Notes under the pieces: model-generated
The model's input: only the letters and a program-made list of their open reading frames with translations
Told to the model about the DNA's origin: nothing
Databases searched by the model: none
Source of the DNA: Heracleum sosnowskyi
Lineage: Eukaryota > Streptophyta > Magnoliopsida > Apiales > Apiaceae
DNA length: 64,000 bases
Assembly: GCA_030848705.1 (NCBI GenBank)
Contig: CM061243.1
Coordinates: 9,077,044-9,141,043 of the forward strand
Direction: 5' to 3'
Made by a program: the position numbers and the translations under genes
In this document: positions 44,973 to 56,963 of the stretch, in pieces
Layout of the letters: each line of letters begins with the position of its first letter
Numbering within the stretch: the stretch's first letter is position 1

Positions 44973-45645
44973 TTAGCACCTTGAGTGCATCCCTTGGGGA
45001 ATCTTCCCTTGAGAATTTTTACCTTGAATGTTCGTTCCTTTTAACCCTCGGGGTTGTGGATGACTATTCCTTGTAGTGGTATCCCTTTTAGAGCGTCTCC
45101 TTTTTCGGGAGTGAGGATCCTTATCAGTGGATTCATTCATATCAGTTGTATACCGACCAGAAAAATCATCGTTTCCTGTCTTTCGGGGCTCCAAGCCTTG
45201 AACATAAGGGAATTCATAACTCTTATTGATTTGAGGAGGAGGAAGATCGATGTTACTTCCTCCTAGTATGGGCAACCCATATACTAGATCTCCGGTTTGA
45301 GCAATCCAAGGGGGTGCATTAGTGATAAATGGCGCAGTCAGGCCTTGTATTTGAGAATTCTCTTTCTAGGATGAGGGATTCGTCCCTACAGGCACGATTG
45401 CTAGGTGTTTTGGGATCGGCCCCTTGTGGATTCAATCCTTGATGTTGGAATTGGGGATTCGACCCTCGGAGATTTAATCCTTGAGTATTCGCTGTAGGGG
45501 AATCCTTCCATTGTGCAGAAGTTGAACCAGGGTGGTTCTCGACGACGAACGTCAAAACCTGAGTTATTGCTGGTGGTTCATCACCGTAATTGTTTCTCCG
45601 TGTATTCATCATGGTTGATATCCGTATTCCCACAGACGGCGCCAA
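44973..45645 (-). pseudogene. Element E Gag N-terminal remnants
   Basis: Two ORF pieces in different frames, 45319-45645 and 44973-45275. The first starts at the gag start region (MNTRRNN) and has repeats LNLRGSNPQ/LNPQGADPK. The second has YVQGLEPRKTGN and HSRKRRRSKRDT, comparable to YIQGLGPQNQQ and RRRRSGS of element F. No capsid, zinc knuckle or pol follows. Confidence 0.75.
45633..45644 (-). promoter_or_regulatory. Element E primer binding site
   Basis: Minus strand TGGCGCCGTCTG two bases after the 5' LTR; the PBS type common in plant gypsy Tat-like elements. Confidence 0.8.
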
Positions 45646-45646
45646 A

Positions 45647-46181
45647 TGTTATGGAATAAAATCTAGGGTGTATTTAATACATATATTTATTGTTAGGGTT
45701 TGGGAGCTTCGAGCTTTAATGACTGCTCTTGTTGTCGAGAACTAATTCGGTCCTAACAAGATGCCTACGTATCTTTAGTGTTTAGAGAATCAAGCCAATA
45801 AAACGTAGTTCTGAGATGAGGGGTCAGACCCTTTATATAGGCGTTTAGAAGCCTAGTGGATAAATATTAATTTCCTTGAAGGATAAGTCTTATCATTGAC
45901 GGTGGATAAGTATTGACTTCCTTGAAGTATAAGTCTTATCCTTGACGGTGGATAAGGATTAATTCTAGATCCTTCCTTGTAGGAGTTGTTTCCATATCAT
46001 AACGGACTTGTATTGAAACAAGCCCACTCGTATTAGAACAAGCATGTATTGGACGTCTAGCCCAAATATTAATTACGAAATTAGAGTTTCGGGCCTTATT
46101 AATGGACCTTATTTATGGACCAACTAGGTTTAATTAATGCAATATTAATTATGTATTTAAGGTTATTTTTAGCCCATATCA
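45647..46181 (-). repeat. Element E 5' LTR (535 bp)
   Basis: TGTTATGG...CCATATCA on the plus strand, followed by GCGGT. On the minus strand a CCTATATAAAGGG box lies near 45831-45843. Confidence 0.9.
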
Positions 46182-46549
46182 GCGGTGAACAAGGTGGGTC
46201 TGGGGGAGTTATCATAGATAGTGATGGAAGATTATTACGAGCAAGGTGTATGAGTGTGAATGGGTTATGGACGCCAAGTGAAGCCGAGGCTCTTAGTTTG
46301 AAAGAAGCTTTGTTTTGGGCTAAGTCGCTGGGATATCGAGTTTGCATTTTCGAAACAGACGCTAAGTTGCTTGTTGATGCATGTAAGGGTCATCTTGGAA
46401 GGTCGTATTTCCACACAATTGTAGATGACTATGTTGAGTATTTTAGGCACTTTGATCATGTGCTAGTTGAGTATGTTTGTAGGTCTATGAATGGTGTAGC
46501 TCATGTACTAGCACGAGTTTCTCATTCTGTGTCCGATTCCAAAGAGTAG
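46182..46549 (+). pseudogene. RNase H-like (RVT_3) domain, C-terminal piece
   Basis: Continues the domain: SGEQGGSGGVIIDSDGRLL, SEAEALSLKEALFWAKSLGY (catalytic Glu), FETDAKLLVDAC (catalytic Asp), CRSMNGVAHVLARVSHSVSD, then TAG at 46547-46549. The frame joins cleanly with the left piece when E and one GCGGT copy are left out of the reading, so this ORF was intact when E landed. Confidence 0.85.
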
Positions 46550-46591
46550 GGTTTTACCACTCTTAAGTTTATGTATGATGTTTTCCATTAT

Positions 46592-48447
46592 CACTACAAG
46601 AAAAACAGCTTCATATAACGGGGGATGCCCGTTGTGTAACACCCTGTTTTCCTGTTGTCTATTGCGACGCGGTCTCTTATGCATATCATACAACGGTGCG
46701 AAATCGTTGTGTGACACGCTTACAACAACACACACTACTTACAAAACTGTTATCTAATAACCAGAAACAACAACACATTTTTTTAGAAAAGTGTTGTAAA
46801 GATTCATCTCCAACAAGACATTCTTATTAAAGTTTTGTTGTTGTTCGCTAAATAGACAGTAGTTTTCAACTAAAATACACTTGTTTTGATTTTTGTTGTA
46901 CAACGGTTTTCTTTCTTAAATGGTTGTTTACTTTAGATTTCAACAATGGTCTTCTTGTTCGAAAATTGTTGTGTTTATTGTTTCTAGACATCGTTCTTTT
47001 GTTTAAGGTCTGTTGTCCGAGTTCATTGCACTCAATATAATAATATTGTGTTATGTTGCGTTTAAGAAGTTAGACAATGGACATATTGTTTTGTATGTTG
47101 TATGAATTTCTTATTCACAACGGTTTGTTCAGGACAACTTGTTGTTTAAATTTGTTTTCAACAATGGTCTTTTTGGTGGTGATGGATGTGTTTTTGTTTT
47201 CTAGACAACGTTTTAGTAACCATTCTTTTGTTCCTTAAGTTATAACACAATGGTCTTTAGATTTGTAAAGTGTTGTCTGAATATCTACACACAAGCTATT
47301 GCAATTTGATTTTTTTTTTCATTTTTGTGTTGTATGAGCTTTATTTTACAATGGTTTGGTTATAAAAGTATTGTATTAGTCAAAACCACATGATACTTTT
47401 GTGCAGCCTGGGTATTGTCTATAAGTGTATTAAACAATGGTTTTGTATCTACACACAAAACAGGTCAAAAATATTTGATCAACAACCATTACAATCAACA
47501 ACCATTACAAAACAACTAAACCAAGGAACCATTGCATTACAAGCAATATCCATTACAACCAAAGTAAGTTCTAACCAAACCATACCAACACAATCAGGTA
47601 TATAGTATTTGGGATCTCTCTTTCACCAATACTGTCGACCATGTTTATGGCCTTAGTAAGAGGTTCAGTTTCATTCTTTTCCAGAGAACCTGTCCATAAT
47701 TAACTTTTGTTATAGATTAACAAAAACTAGAAATAAGACATGGTGGTAGAGTTCTTAAATGCAAAGTATATACTAAGAGAAATAAACAGAATATGGATAT
47801 CATTTATATAATACTAAAATAGTGTATATAGAAGTTTATCTACCTCCATCAACTCTGAGCTCAAGTGAATAATCTTGAGCAGTAGTGCTAGAAGTAACAG
47901 GTTCACGGACACAAGATCTGCACCGAACATCAAGTGTTCCTCGTAGCTGCTCCCATTATTTCTCCAGGACGTTTAGTAAGCCTAAGATTGGTATGTCCCT
48001 ATTAATTTTTTTTTAAAGTACTCTAATTGAGACAACACTCTACTACTACCGTTGTTTGTAGACTTATTAAACAATAAATGTTAAAAAACACTTGTCTCAT
48101 TACCACAACGGTTTGCTGCACCATTGTCTCAGGATTATTTGCACAATACGGCTAAGAAAACAGTTGTATCATTATAACAATGGTTTTTTGTAGCATTGTC
48201 TTAGGCTTATTCACACAATACTGCTGAAAATAGTTGTCTATTGGTCACGCTTACGCAACAGTACTTTAAAAATACCCTTGTCTAATTCAATTTTCTAGAC
48301 AATGGTTTTTTAACCGTTGTAATCACCCTGGATTAGACAATACTTTTTCGAGGTTGAAAAATAACCGTTGTCGGTTAATTCTGGGCAACACTTTTTCGAC
48401 CGAACATTGTCTGATCAGTGTTGTCTGATTGCGTTTTTCTTGTAGTG
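46592..48447. mobile_element. Element H: non-autonomous CACTA element, 1,856 bp
   Basis: CACTACAAGAAAAAC at the left and its exact inverse at the right (48433-48447), flanked by TAT (46589-46591, 48448-48450). It has no coding capacity. ACAACGGT/ACAATGGT and complements recur throughout both halves, as in CACTA subterminal repeats. It sits in the 3' UTR of the LINE remnant. Confidence 0.93.
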
Positions 48448-48483
48448 TATGATTATTTTTGAGTAATACAAGTACGTTTATTT

Positions 48484-48495
48484 AAAAAAAAAAAA
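48484..48495 (+). other. Poly(A) tract ending the LINE remnant
   Basis: Run of 12 A after the short 3' UTR. Confidence 0.6.
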
Positions 48496-50070
48496 GTTGG
48501 GAAATTTTCCAAACAACATTTGATCAAAGAACTATTGGGCAAGTTTAATGAAAAATTTGACTTAACATTATCAAGGTCTGAAAATGACTGCATCATATAT
48601 TCATATCTGTCAACAACTACATATACTTACAAGTGGATTTGTTTGAATTTGACGCAAAACTTTGAAACTCAATATATTAACATTGTACCTTTACAACTTA
48701 TTGTCGCTTTGTTAATTTCAATGCATATCTCGTACTTAAATACACACTCACATATACCGACTAATTTATCTCAGTTTGGAAGTCTGTTCTGAATCTATAT
48801 CTTAAAAGCTTATTCTTTGTAGTGAGTATTAATAGGCATGAGGTCAGAGGTGACAATGCTCATTATAATAAAATTTTGACATGTAAACTTTTAAGAACAT
48901 GTTTGTAAATTCAAATTTGGCTTGTATAATTACAAAGTATCCTCATATAGTCATATAAAACCAAAAAAAATTCAGAATATTACATGAATTTACCTTGTGC
49001 ATTCTTAAGCTTTGAAATCTGTTCTCAAAACGATTCCTAAATGCTGATGTGTCATAATTTTTGTAATAATAATATGAGAGTGCATATATATATATTTTAT
49101 TTCTGAAAACAAGCTGGTATTTAAATTATACAAATTTGAGAAATTTAAGTTCACCAATTTTAAATATTTGGTCGTACCTAAAATCATTGCTCGGTGTTAA
49201 AATGACGTTTAATTGCTAGTTGTAAATAATTAAAGACTTGCAAAATAGGCTTATAGTACTAGCTAGCATTATGGTTTATTCTCCATTTTTAAAATTGCTG
49301 TAAATGTGAGTCAATATGATATGCAGTTTTGACCGATTCGGAAAGGTGCCAACAATCAGTAAGATAATTAAGTTAAAATGGCCTAACAAAAATCCATTTT
49401 CGTTAAGATCGTCTCTTAATTAAGTAATAATTAGCAAGGTTAGAAAACATATATATTTGCCAAATCAAATTTCTTCGACCGTAATCTTTATAAATATACA
49501 TATCATTTCATTATAATAAATGCATGTATAGCTACAATCATGTCCAGGAATTTGAAATAGAAATTATTAATTTTTGAAAGTTACTCGAAATTGTAAATTA
49601 AACTGAATCTGCTTAATTAGTTCTATGTACATTAGTATATATGAATGATTAGATTATTAAAATATAGTACTTCATACAGACCATAGTTAATTACTCGATT
49701 GATGTCAACGCTCTTGATCCAAGGTACAAGATGATTATGCATAAATAATTGCTGGCGTTGAACAAAGGCTCTCGCTAAGAAACTGGTCCTTGTATTTGCT
49801 GTTTACAATATGTACACACATGCATATAGTTATAATGAAAGCTTACCTCCTAGGGTTTCTGCTTCAAGTTGTGGGTACATCATTGACCTAATAACCTTTA
49901 CCTAATTTTTAGGTTCAGCTTAGCCGGAACTTTCCTAAATGAAAGAGGTTTTTTAAATGGTTGATAATAAATAAATCTTGGAGCTTCACATTCAGATCCA
50001 AGGCTTAATTAGTTATTAATAATTAGTGGTTAAGTTGATAATCTCATATTGCAAATGGCTGGTCGTCAGC

Positions 50071-50115
50071 CTCAAGTTTTATTATATATATATGTACTCT
50101 TACCCCCTCAAGTTT

Positions 50116-50161
<46 letters not shown>

Positions 50162-50170
50162 TCTTACCCT
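50071..50170. repeat. Tandem duplication with (TA)n core
   Basis: CTCAAGTTTTATTATATA...TATGTACTCTTACCC occurs twice head to tail. The TA core is short in the first copy and about 20 units in the second. Confidence 0.9.
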
Positions 50171-51344
50171 CTTCCGCAATCTTCAGATCTTTTAATCAGA
50201 AGTAAACGCATGCAGTCTTTCTTTTGTATTATTCCCCACATGGAAAAGTCAGCATAAAAATCATACGTCGTTTCATGTTTACATCAACTGTTTCCTAAAT
50301 ATAATTTACAATTATTTATTTTACGCACATCCAATTTTGTTTTTCATAGAAGTATAGGAAGTAATTCTATTACTGTAAAAAAAGTATAGAAAGTAATTAT
50401 ATGGACTCCCAGTATATGTTAGAATAACAATATAATATCCTGTAAAATTGAGGTTTAAAGTGACTGATTATTCAACATGATATTCGAAGGTCCAAATAGA
50501 AAATTTAGAGCCACTAATTACTCAACAATAGGATTATTCTTTGCTTGTTTAGAGCAAGTGTGAACTTTTTCTTATTTGGAGTGATTCTTTTGAATTCCTA
50601 ATTATTTTAACTACTTATAAAATTAGATGCGTTACAAACAAAATCACAGACTTGTACCTCTATTGATTTAAATGACACTTTCCTATCATTACATAGTATA
50701 AAATAACACATTTTATGAACTGTATGATATTTTTGAGAATTATAAAATAACAAAATTCAGAAAATGCAATAACTAATTTGATTTGCTGAAAATAGTTAAG
50801 TATTTCACCAACAATAAAATATTTAGGGATTTTGTATTTGTGTTTGGTTGAGAGAAAAAAATGTCTTAAACCCCCCATTTCTCATGTCTTAAGCCCGGGA
50901 GAGAGGGCTATGGAAAATTATTTTATTTCTGCTATTATTTAACCTTTTAAATGTAATTTTTTAATATAAAATAAATCAATGAGATGCAAAAATATTTTGA
51001 AATAATAATTAAATTAATATTTTAAATTAAATTAATGACTAAAAATATTTTAAATCAAATATATTCATTCTGTTACTCAATCAAACACATGATCTCACAA
51101 ATAATAGCTCAACCTCATATCACCTTAACTAGATTCTTGATTTAAACCCATATCAATTCGCGAATCAAAGGACTAGGAGATTTCAACCCTCATTTGATAT
51201 GCTTGGATGAAATCATGACTTCGATATTTACTCTTATAATTATCATTCTTTTTTAGATAAAATAAAAAACATCCACTTGTGCAAAGTCATATATTTGCCC
51301 TTTAATAACAATCATTTTATTATTGTATTTATATGAACATTCAA

Positions 51345-51349
<5 letters not shown>

Positions 51350-51378
<29 letters not shown>
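51350..51378. repeat. (TA)n microsatellite
   Basis: About 14 TA units. Confidence 0.9.
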
Positions 51379-51379
<1 letters not shown>

Positions 51380-52588
51380 CAAATTATATAATAAATTTAA
51401 ATCCAATTTAACAATATAAATTCATGTTTTCAAAGTATACTGTTTTTTTGTTTAGATAGTATAAGCCCCTGTTATCACTTTCTTTATCCATAGATACATA
51501 TTTTACTTATTTTATATGAAAATTTGTTTTTGATATTATATTTTCATGTCTAAAATATTTTGCACCATTCATCCATTAACATTTAAGATTTTGTTTAGTG
51601 GTATTGTAATTTTATGATATTATATATATTATTAAAAAAATTCACAAAATTTGAAAAATTTTAAAAAAAAAATATCACCACTCAATTAATTAGTGTAAAA
51701 AATATGTCTGGCGTTCAACTGGGTAAACTCTTTATATCAACGGTGAAAATGTTGACTTATGTTAATGGGTGAAAATGTTGACTTTTTAAATATGTACATC
51801 GTTTTCTTTGACATGATAATATGTATATCATTTCAAATGAAAATTTTAGGAAGTATAAATTGATTAATTTTGAAATGTAAATCACATATAAAATATAATT
51901 AATGAAAAAAATTACAAAAAAATATAAATAAATTATTATAACATACAATTTTTAGATTTGAAAAAATGTATGTCAATAATTTTTAAAAGTTAGTCAAAGT
52001 TTTGTGATTAAAAAAAGTCAAACAAGCCTGAGACGGAGGGAGTATATATTAAAAAATGAAAATTTTCTTCTACTAGCTAAAGAAAATGATTTTTTTAATC
52101 AAAATGTATTTAGAAGTTAACATACTAAAAGTAAAAGATGGAGGAAAAAAGTCTTCAAACATATTTATTTATTTGTATTATATACAAATTTATAACTCGC
52201 TTAATGTATGAATAATTCTATTTTGTTATTTTCTCGTTTGTGTTGAATAAATTTATAATGGTATTGATAATTAATATATGATTGATTAGATTTAAAACCT
52301 GTACTTTTTTAGTATCATTGTTTTTCTTGTTAAATATTTATCTAATTTTTGTAATTTTAAAATTAATAATATAAAATTTTAATTATAATATGTTGTTGAT
52401 AAGATTCAAAATTTTAATTTTTGTTAGTTGTTTTAATTTTTTAAAAATAAATATTAATCCCTTCGTCCCATTTTTGTTGTCCAAGATTTCCTTTTTGCTT
52501 TGTCCGAGAATTGTTGTCCACTTTCAATTAATATGGTAAATTATGTGTTAATTATGTTAATTTTTATAAAAAACGGTATATCTATTTG

Positions 52589-53094
52589 TGTTGTGGATTA
52601 AAAAACGTACTTGTGAATTTAATGCTAGGATTAATGAGCTTTCGAGCTTTAATGACTGCACTTGTGTTTCGAGACTAAATCGGTCCTCACAAGATGCCTA
52701 CGTATCTCAAATCGTTATTGAAAATCAAGCCAAAGACGTAGTTCTGATTGTAGGACCAGGGACCTTATATAGGCGTCTGGAGCCTAGTATTTATGGTATG
52801 TTTAGAAGACTTAGCGAATAAGTCTCATTTTTGATATTGGATAAACATTGTATTGCTTGCTGAATAAGTCTTTTCCTTGTTGATAAAGGCTATGACTCAT
52901 TAATTACCTTTAATTGGGATTCCGGATCCTTCTTTGATAAGATTTCCATAATTTGGGCTCTTTTAATGAGCTGTATATTTTCCCTATTCATTAATTACGA
53001 AATTAATGAATAATTAGGGATTTGGGCATTAAATATCGAGCCTTTTCATTGGACCGTCAATTATATTTCTATAATTACTTTTCTGTCCATATCA
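52589..53094 (-). repeat. Element F 3' LTR (506 bp)
   Basis: TGTTGTGG...CCATATCA. About 13 substitutions versus the other LTR, mostly transitions. Minus-strand TATATAAG at 52764-52771. Confidence 0.95.
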
Positions 53095-53106
53095 TTTGCC
53101 CCCCAA
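53095..53106 (-). promoter_or_regulatory. Element F polypurine tract
   Basis: Minus strand reads TTGGGGGGCAAA directly before the 3' LTR. Confidence 0.75.
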
Positions 53107-53194
53107 CTTCTGGGAAAATCTCCCCTGGGGTTTTCGTAGAAGTTATAGTGTATTTTTCCCAAAATTTTCCATTTTTAAGGGCATTTTTGACCTA

Positions 53195-54215
53195 AAATTA
53201 GGTCATTTTCGACCAGGAATTCGACCTGGAAACAGTGCAATTTCGACCAGGAATTCGACCTGGAAGCAGTGCAATTTCGACCAGGAATGGTCCCAGGTAG
53301 AAGGATTCGACCTCAAATTCCCGGTCATTTTCGACCAGGATCGTTCGACCTCGATCAAGTCTTTTTTCGACCTCGAACAGCTGTGAGGTCGAAGCTATCG
53401 ACCAGGAATTCCAAGTCTTTTTCGACCTCATTTCTAATATGTCTTCGACCTCGATTGGTTGTGAGGTCGAAGCTGTCGACCTCAATTCATAGGCCATTGT
53501 CGACCTCGATGTATCGACCTCGAGATCATGCATTTTCGACCTCGATTTTAGTCTCAGGTCGTTTGTTTCGACCTCGAATCATAGGTTAATTTCGACCTCA
53601 TAGCTTCGACTTCATTTCTATATGTTTTCGACCAGGATTTTCTGATTTCCTGGCTTTATTTTGGTACGAGGTCGTATAATACGACCTCGATTTCCAATGT
53701 ATTTTCGATCTCGTTTGTTCGATCTCGACCCCATGTCTCTTCGACCTCGTTTTTTCTAGGTCAAAATAGACTTTATTCTTTGGGTCATCTTCGACCTCGA
53801 TTTGTCGTGAGGTCGATTATTTAGACCTCACTTTCTGGGTCATTTTCGACCTCGTTCTTTCGACCTCGAACCCTTTTGTTTTTTGACCTCATTTTAGTGT
53901 GAGGTCGAGGGATGCGAACTCGTTTTATAGTGTATTTTCGATCTCAGTCAATCGACTTTGATCTAGGGTCTTTTCGACCTTGAATTTTCAATTTTTTGAC
54001 TTGCTTTTGGTGCGAAGTCGATGGACACGACCTCAATTTCGTGTGTATTTTCGACTTGGGTCGTGCGACCTCGATTTAGGGTTTTTCGACCTTAAATCTT
54101 TAATTTTTAAATTTATTTGGGAGTGCGGTCGAGTGATACGACCTCAATTTCCCATATACTTTCGACTTCAAGCCTTCGATGTCGATCAAGGGTCTTTTCG
54201 ACCTTGATTTTTTTA
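53195..54215. repeat. Dense TCGACC/TCGACCTCG motif block in element F
   Basis: About 27 exact TCGACC words plus several GGTCGA and one-off variants (TCGATCTCG, ACGACCTC) in about 1 kb, with irregular 20-60 bp spacing and unrelated T-rich spacers. It lies upstream of the antisense gene and downstream of pol in the sense direction. Confidence 0.9.
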
Positions 54216-54423
54216 TCATTGCCTTGGTTTTATTCCAAGCTTAATTAGCCCAATTTTTAATTTGGACTTGAATTATTTGGGCCTTTCTTATTTTGGGCTT
54301 CGAATTTGCCTGATACTTAATTTATTTGGGCTTTTGCCTTTGTAATCCATAAATGGATTTTATGGGCCTTACTGGCTATAGACAGTTGCTCTTCCTTAAC
54401 CGGTAGGGTTTCCAGTCACTTGG

Positions 54424-54432
54424 TTTATAAAA
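54424..54432 (+). promoter_or_regulatory. Candidate TATA box of the antisense gene in element F
   Basis: TTTATAAAA followed by a CT-rich leader (about 54440-54520) and a GAAGATTT-rich 5' UTR up to the ATG at 54740. The layout is typical of a plant promoter. Confidence 0.55.
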
Positions 54433-54739
54433 GAGTGATTTTTCATTCTTTTCTTCACTTCATACTTCTTTCTTTCCGAAAATTTCTCTCTAGTCTTCTT
54501 AGCTTTTCTCTCTTTTATTCCGTGGTAAGGCGATTCCCGGCGAGCTTTTGTACGGTGGTGTTCTTCTTTTTCTGGGAGCAATCTTCATCCCTCGAAGATT
54601 TCTGGGTTTTCACCTTCATCCCTTGAAGATTTCTGGGTTTCTTTGAAGATTTCCTGGGAATTTCTTTGAAGTTTTGAAGATTTGAAGATTTTTCTGGAGA
54701 TTTCTCTGGGATTTCTCTTGAAGATTTGAAGATTTGAAG

Positions 54740-56581
54740 ATGTCTGACAAAGCTGCTCAACGCCTTCAGAAAATGAACAAAGCTTCTAAGAGAGGTATCA
54801 TCATTCGTTCTTCTCATATGTCACTTCAAGATATGATTTTAGAATGTAGTGATGAATATCCTTCTGTGTCCCACTTAGATTCTGTTGACTGTAGTAATAA
54901 GTTTCACGAAATTGATAAAATAAGGGACTATAATAAGATGTATAGGATTAAGTCCCCCTATAGGTTAGTTCCAGCCGGCCCAGGGGACCGTTCTTGCCAT
55001 TGGCGTCCTGATGCTTTATGCATTTATAAGGATGCCATTGTCGCGGGACTCAGGTTCCCTTTCCATGAGTTTATTCCCAGGCTTTTGGCTGATGTTGGGA
55101 TTAACCCTTGCGAACTTCCTCCAAACGCCTGGAGAATCATTATATGTTTCATTGTTCTTTGTTTGAAGAACAATTTTCCTTTATCTGTAGCTTTGTTTAG
55201 AAAAATTTTCCAGTTTAAGAATAGTTCAGCCGTTACTTTGGGTTGGGTTTATATCAACCACACCGTCCTTCCACTCCCCCCATATTTCACCCCAAATCCA
55301 TTCCAGATAATAACCCCAAATGGAAAGAGGAGTTTATGTATTTGATTTGGGAAGGAGGGGATTGGGGCACCCTTTTCCGTAGCTCCTTTAGTAGGGTTTC
55401 AGATGGTAGCCCTAGTAATATCATCCTGAATGATGAGGAGGCCCATGCATATGCTGAGCTCGCAAAGGATGATTATGCCACAATGGCTTGGGTGCTCCTG
55501 GACGAGTTCCAGCTTAAGTCCTTGGGACTTTCAAACGTTTCTGATAAGGGTAATTCTCACCTCATATTTTCCTTTGTTTATTTAAGGTTATCTTATACCA
55601 ACTGTTTCTTTCCTTATGTTTTTTACAGCTGCGGTCTTTATTAATAAGTCCAACGAGCCCGAAGATGGGGAGACAGCAAGGATGAAGAGGGCACGTTTGG
55701 GAGGAAAGGACTCTCGTGCTTCCAGTGTTCCAGCTTTTATAAGGCCCCATGTGGACCTTACTGATGAGGCCGAGGAGCCTTCCTCGGCCAAGAGTGCAGT
55801 TTGGCGCCCCAACTGGGGTCTTAGGAAGAAGGACACTGTGGTGGGAGTGTCCAAGCACGCCGTGGAGTGGTCTTATCACTCTCTGACTCCTTGTGATTAC
55901 AAGGACTTCGTTTCTAACTCCACTTTGGAGGGTGTGGAGCATGCAGGCTCTCAGGCGATTGTTGCTGTAAGTATTTTTCCTCTTTTTTCCTCGTAGTTAA
56001 TAATGTATTTCAAGTTTCTATCTCGTATTGATTTGCAACTTTCTTTGTAGGCTAATGCTAACTTCCAAGGGGCTATCTTTCAAGCCAAGGCTTGGCGCTC
56101 ATCTTCTGAGGCCAACCAAGGCAAGTTTGAGAAGTCCAAAGAGGAGGTGGGCTCGCTGAAGGCCACATTGGCTAGGAAGGAGAAGGAGTTGGCCGACTCC
56201 CAGGCTGAGCTGGTGTCTTTGAGGAAAGGCAAGGATGACTTTATCGACGAGTACCTTAACTCCAAGGAGTACGAGGACTTGATTGATAAGCATGACGAGC
56301 TCCTCTTCCCAGTTCAGTATACTAAGGGATGGGATGGCGCTCTTGCTGCTGTGTTGGAGAAGATGCCTGGATCTCTCACCATTTCTGATTTTCCAAGCCC
56401 TTACCTTCCTACTCCTCTGGAGTTGGCTTTGGCTGGAGAGGACGATATGGAGGAGGATGACAGGATCTTCGACCTAGATCATACTTCTCCACCCGGTCAG
56501 ACTACCGGGGATGATTATGCTGCCACTCACTCCGGTTCCGCTTTAGGGGAAGAGGAGGAGGACGTGGACAAGGCAGATTAG
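54740..56581 (+). pseudogene. Antisense additional ORF of Tat element (Transposase_28-like, gypsy-type transposon protein), frameshifted
   Basis: Three exons: 54740 to about 55549, 55629-55966 and 56051-56581, with GT donors and TTTTTTACAG and TTTGTAG acceptors. Exon 1 has the signature YRLVPAGPGDRSCHWRPDAL, FPFHEFIPRLLADVG, PPNAWRIIICF and EEFMYLIWEGGDWG, which I associate with the putative gypsy-type transposon domain. Exon 3 contains a coiled coil (GSLKATLARKEKELADSQAE) and an acidic C-terminus. The frame changes once near 55262-55268 (a two-base AC repeat difference would explain it), so this copy probably makes a truncated protein. Function is unknown. Its orientation is opposite to gag-pol within the same element, which is known for Tat-lineage elements. 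Confidence 0.75.
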
Positions 56582-56963
56582 ATGTAGTTTTACTTTTGGC
56601 CATTCATGGCTTGTACTTTTGTTTATGTACTTTCAGCCTACGGGCTTAACTTCACTTTTTTATTTAATTTTTATCCAGCCTTATTTATATCTTGTGGCCA
56701 TTCATGGCTTGTGTTGTTTTTCTGGCTTCTTGAATGTTTGTCAACACTCATAGTAGATAAGCTTTAAAACATGAAAATGCTGAATTTATTCATAACTTGA
56801 AAATGGGATCAACCCTTACATAGTACCCAAGTTTAAAGCTTGGGTTGGTTTTATCAAAACCTTATTTCTAGTAGTGAGTCCACTTAGGAAACACCTTAAA
56901 CATAATAAACTTTCAAATTGGAGGCATGCCAAGTCCTTGGCACCTCATGCCCTTCAAGGGTTT

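Larger units (their letters stand above)
41679..46181 (-). mobile_element. Element E: gutted Ty3/gypsy-type LTR retrotransposon (related to F)
   Basis: LTRs TGTTAT...CATATCA flanked by GCGGT. The PBS and PPT show it lies on the minus strand. Only the N-terminal gag region survives; protease, RT and integrase are absent. The interior also contains a foreign LTR piece (G). LTR organisation, post-LTR sequence (CCCCCAACTTCT on the plus strand) and gag N-terminus resemble element F, but the LTRs are not the same family. Confidence 0.9.
41473..48495 (+). mobile_element. 5'-truncated LINE-type 3' end (RNase H domain plus poly(A)), split by elements E and H
   Basis: Without E and H the unit is about 0.66 kb: the C-terminal RNase H coding part (41473-41678 joined to 46182-46549), a short 3' UTR (46550-46591 then 48451-48483), and a run of 12 A residues (48484-48495). 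A 5'-truncated copy ending in poly(A) is what LINE retrotransposition leaves. I could not define a target-site duplication. Confidence 0.7.
48496..52456. other. AT-rich intergenic DNA without genes
   Basis: No ORF with a recognisable family. It contains a duplicated unit with a (TA)n core (50071-50106 and 50107-50170), a (TA)14 run at 51350-51378, and a possible lone MITE end, GAGACGGAGGGAGTATAT, at about 52029-52046. Confidence 0.6.

Noticed and set aside
48520..48792. 90-codon ORF as a gene
   Set aside because: No recognisable motif, AT-rich composition, next to a poly(A) tract; probably chance.
55562..55942. 126-codon minus-strand ORF opposite the antisense gene exon
   Set aside because: Shadow of the spliced plus-strand exon, without motifs.
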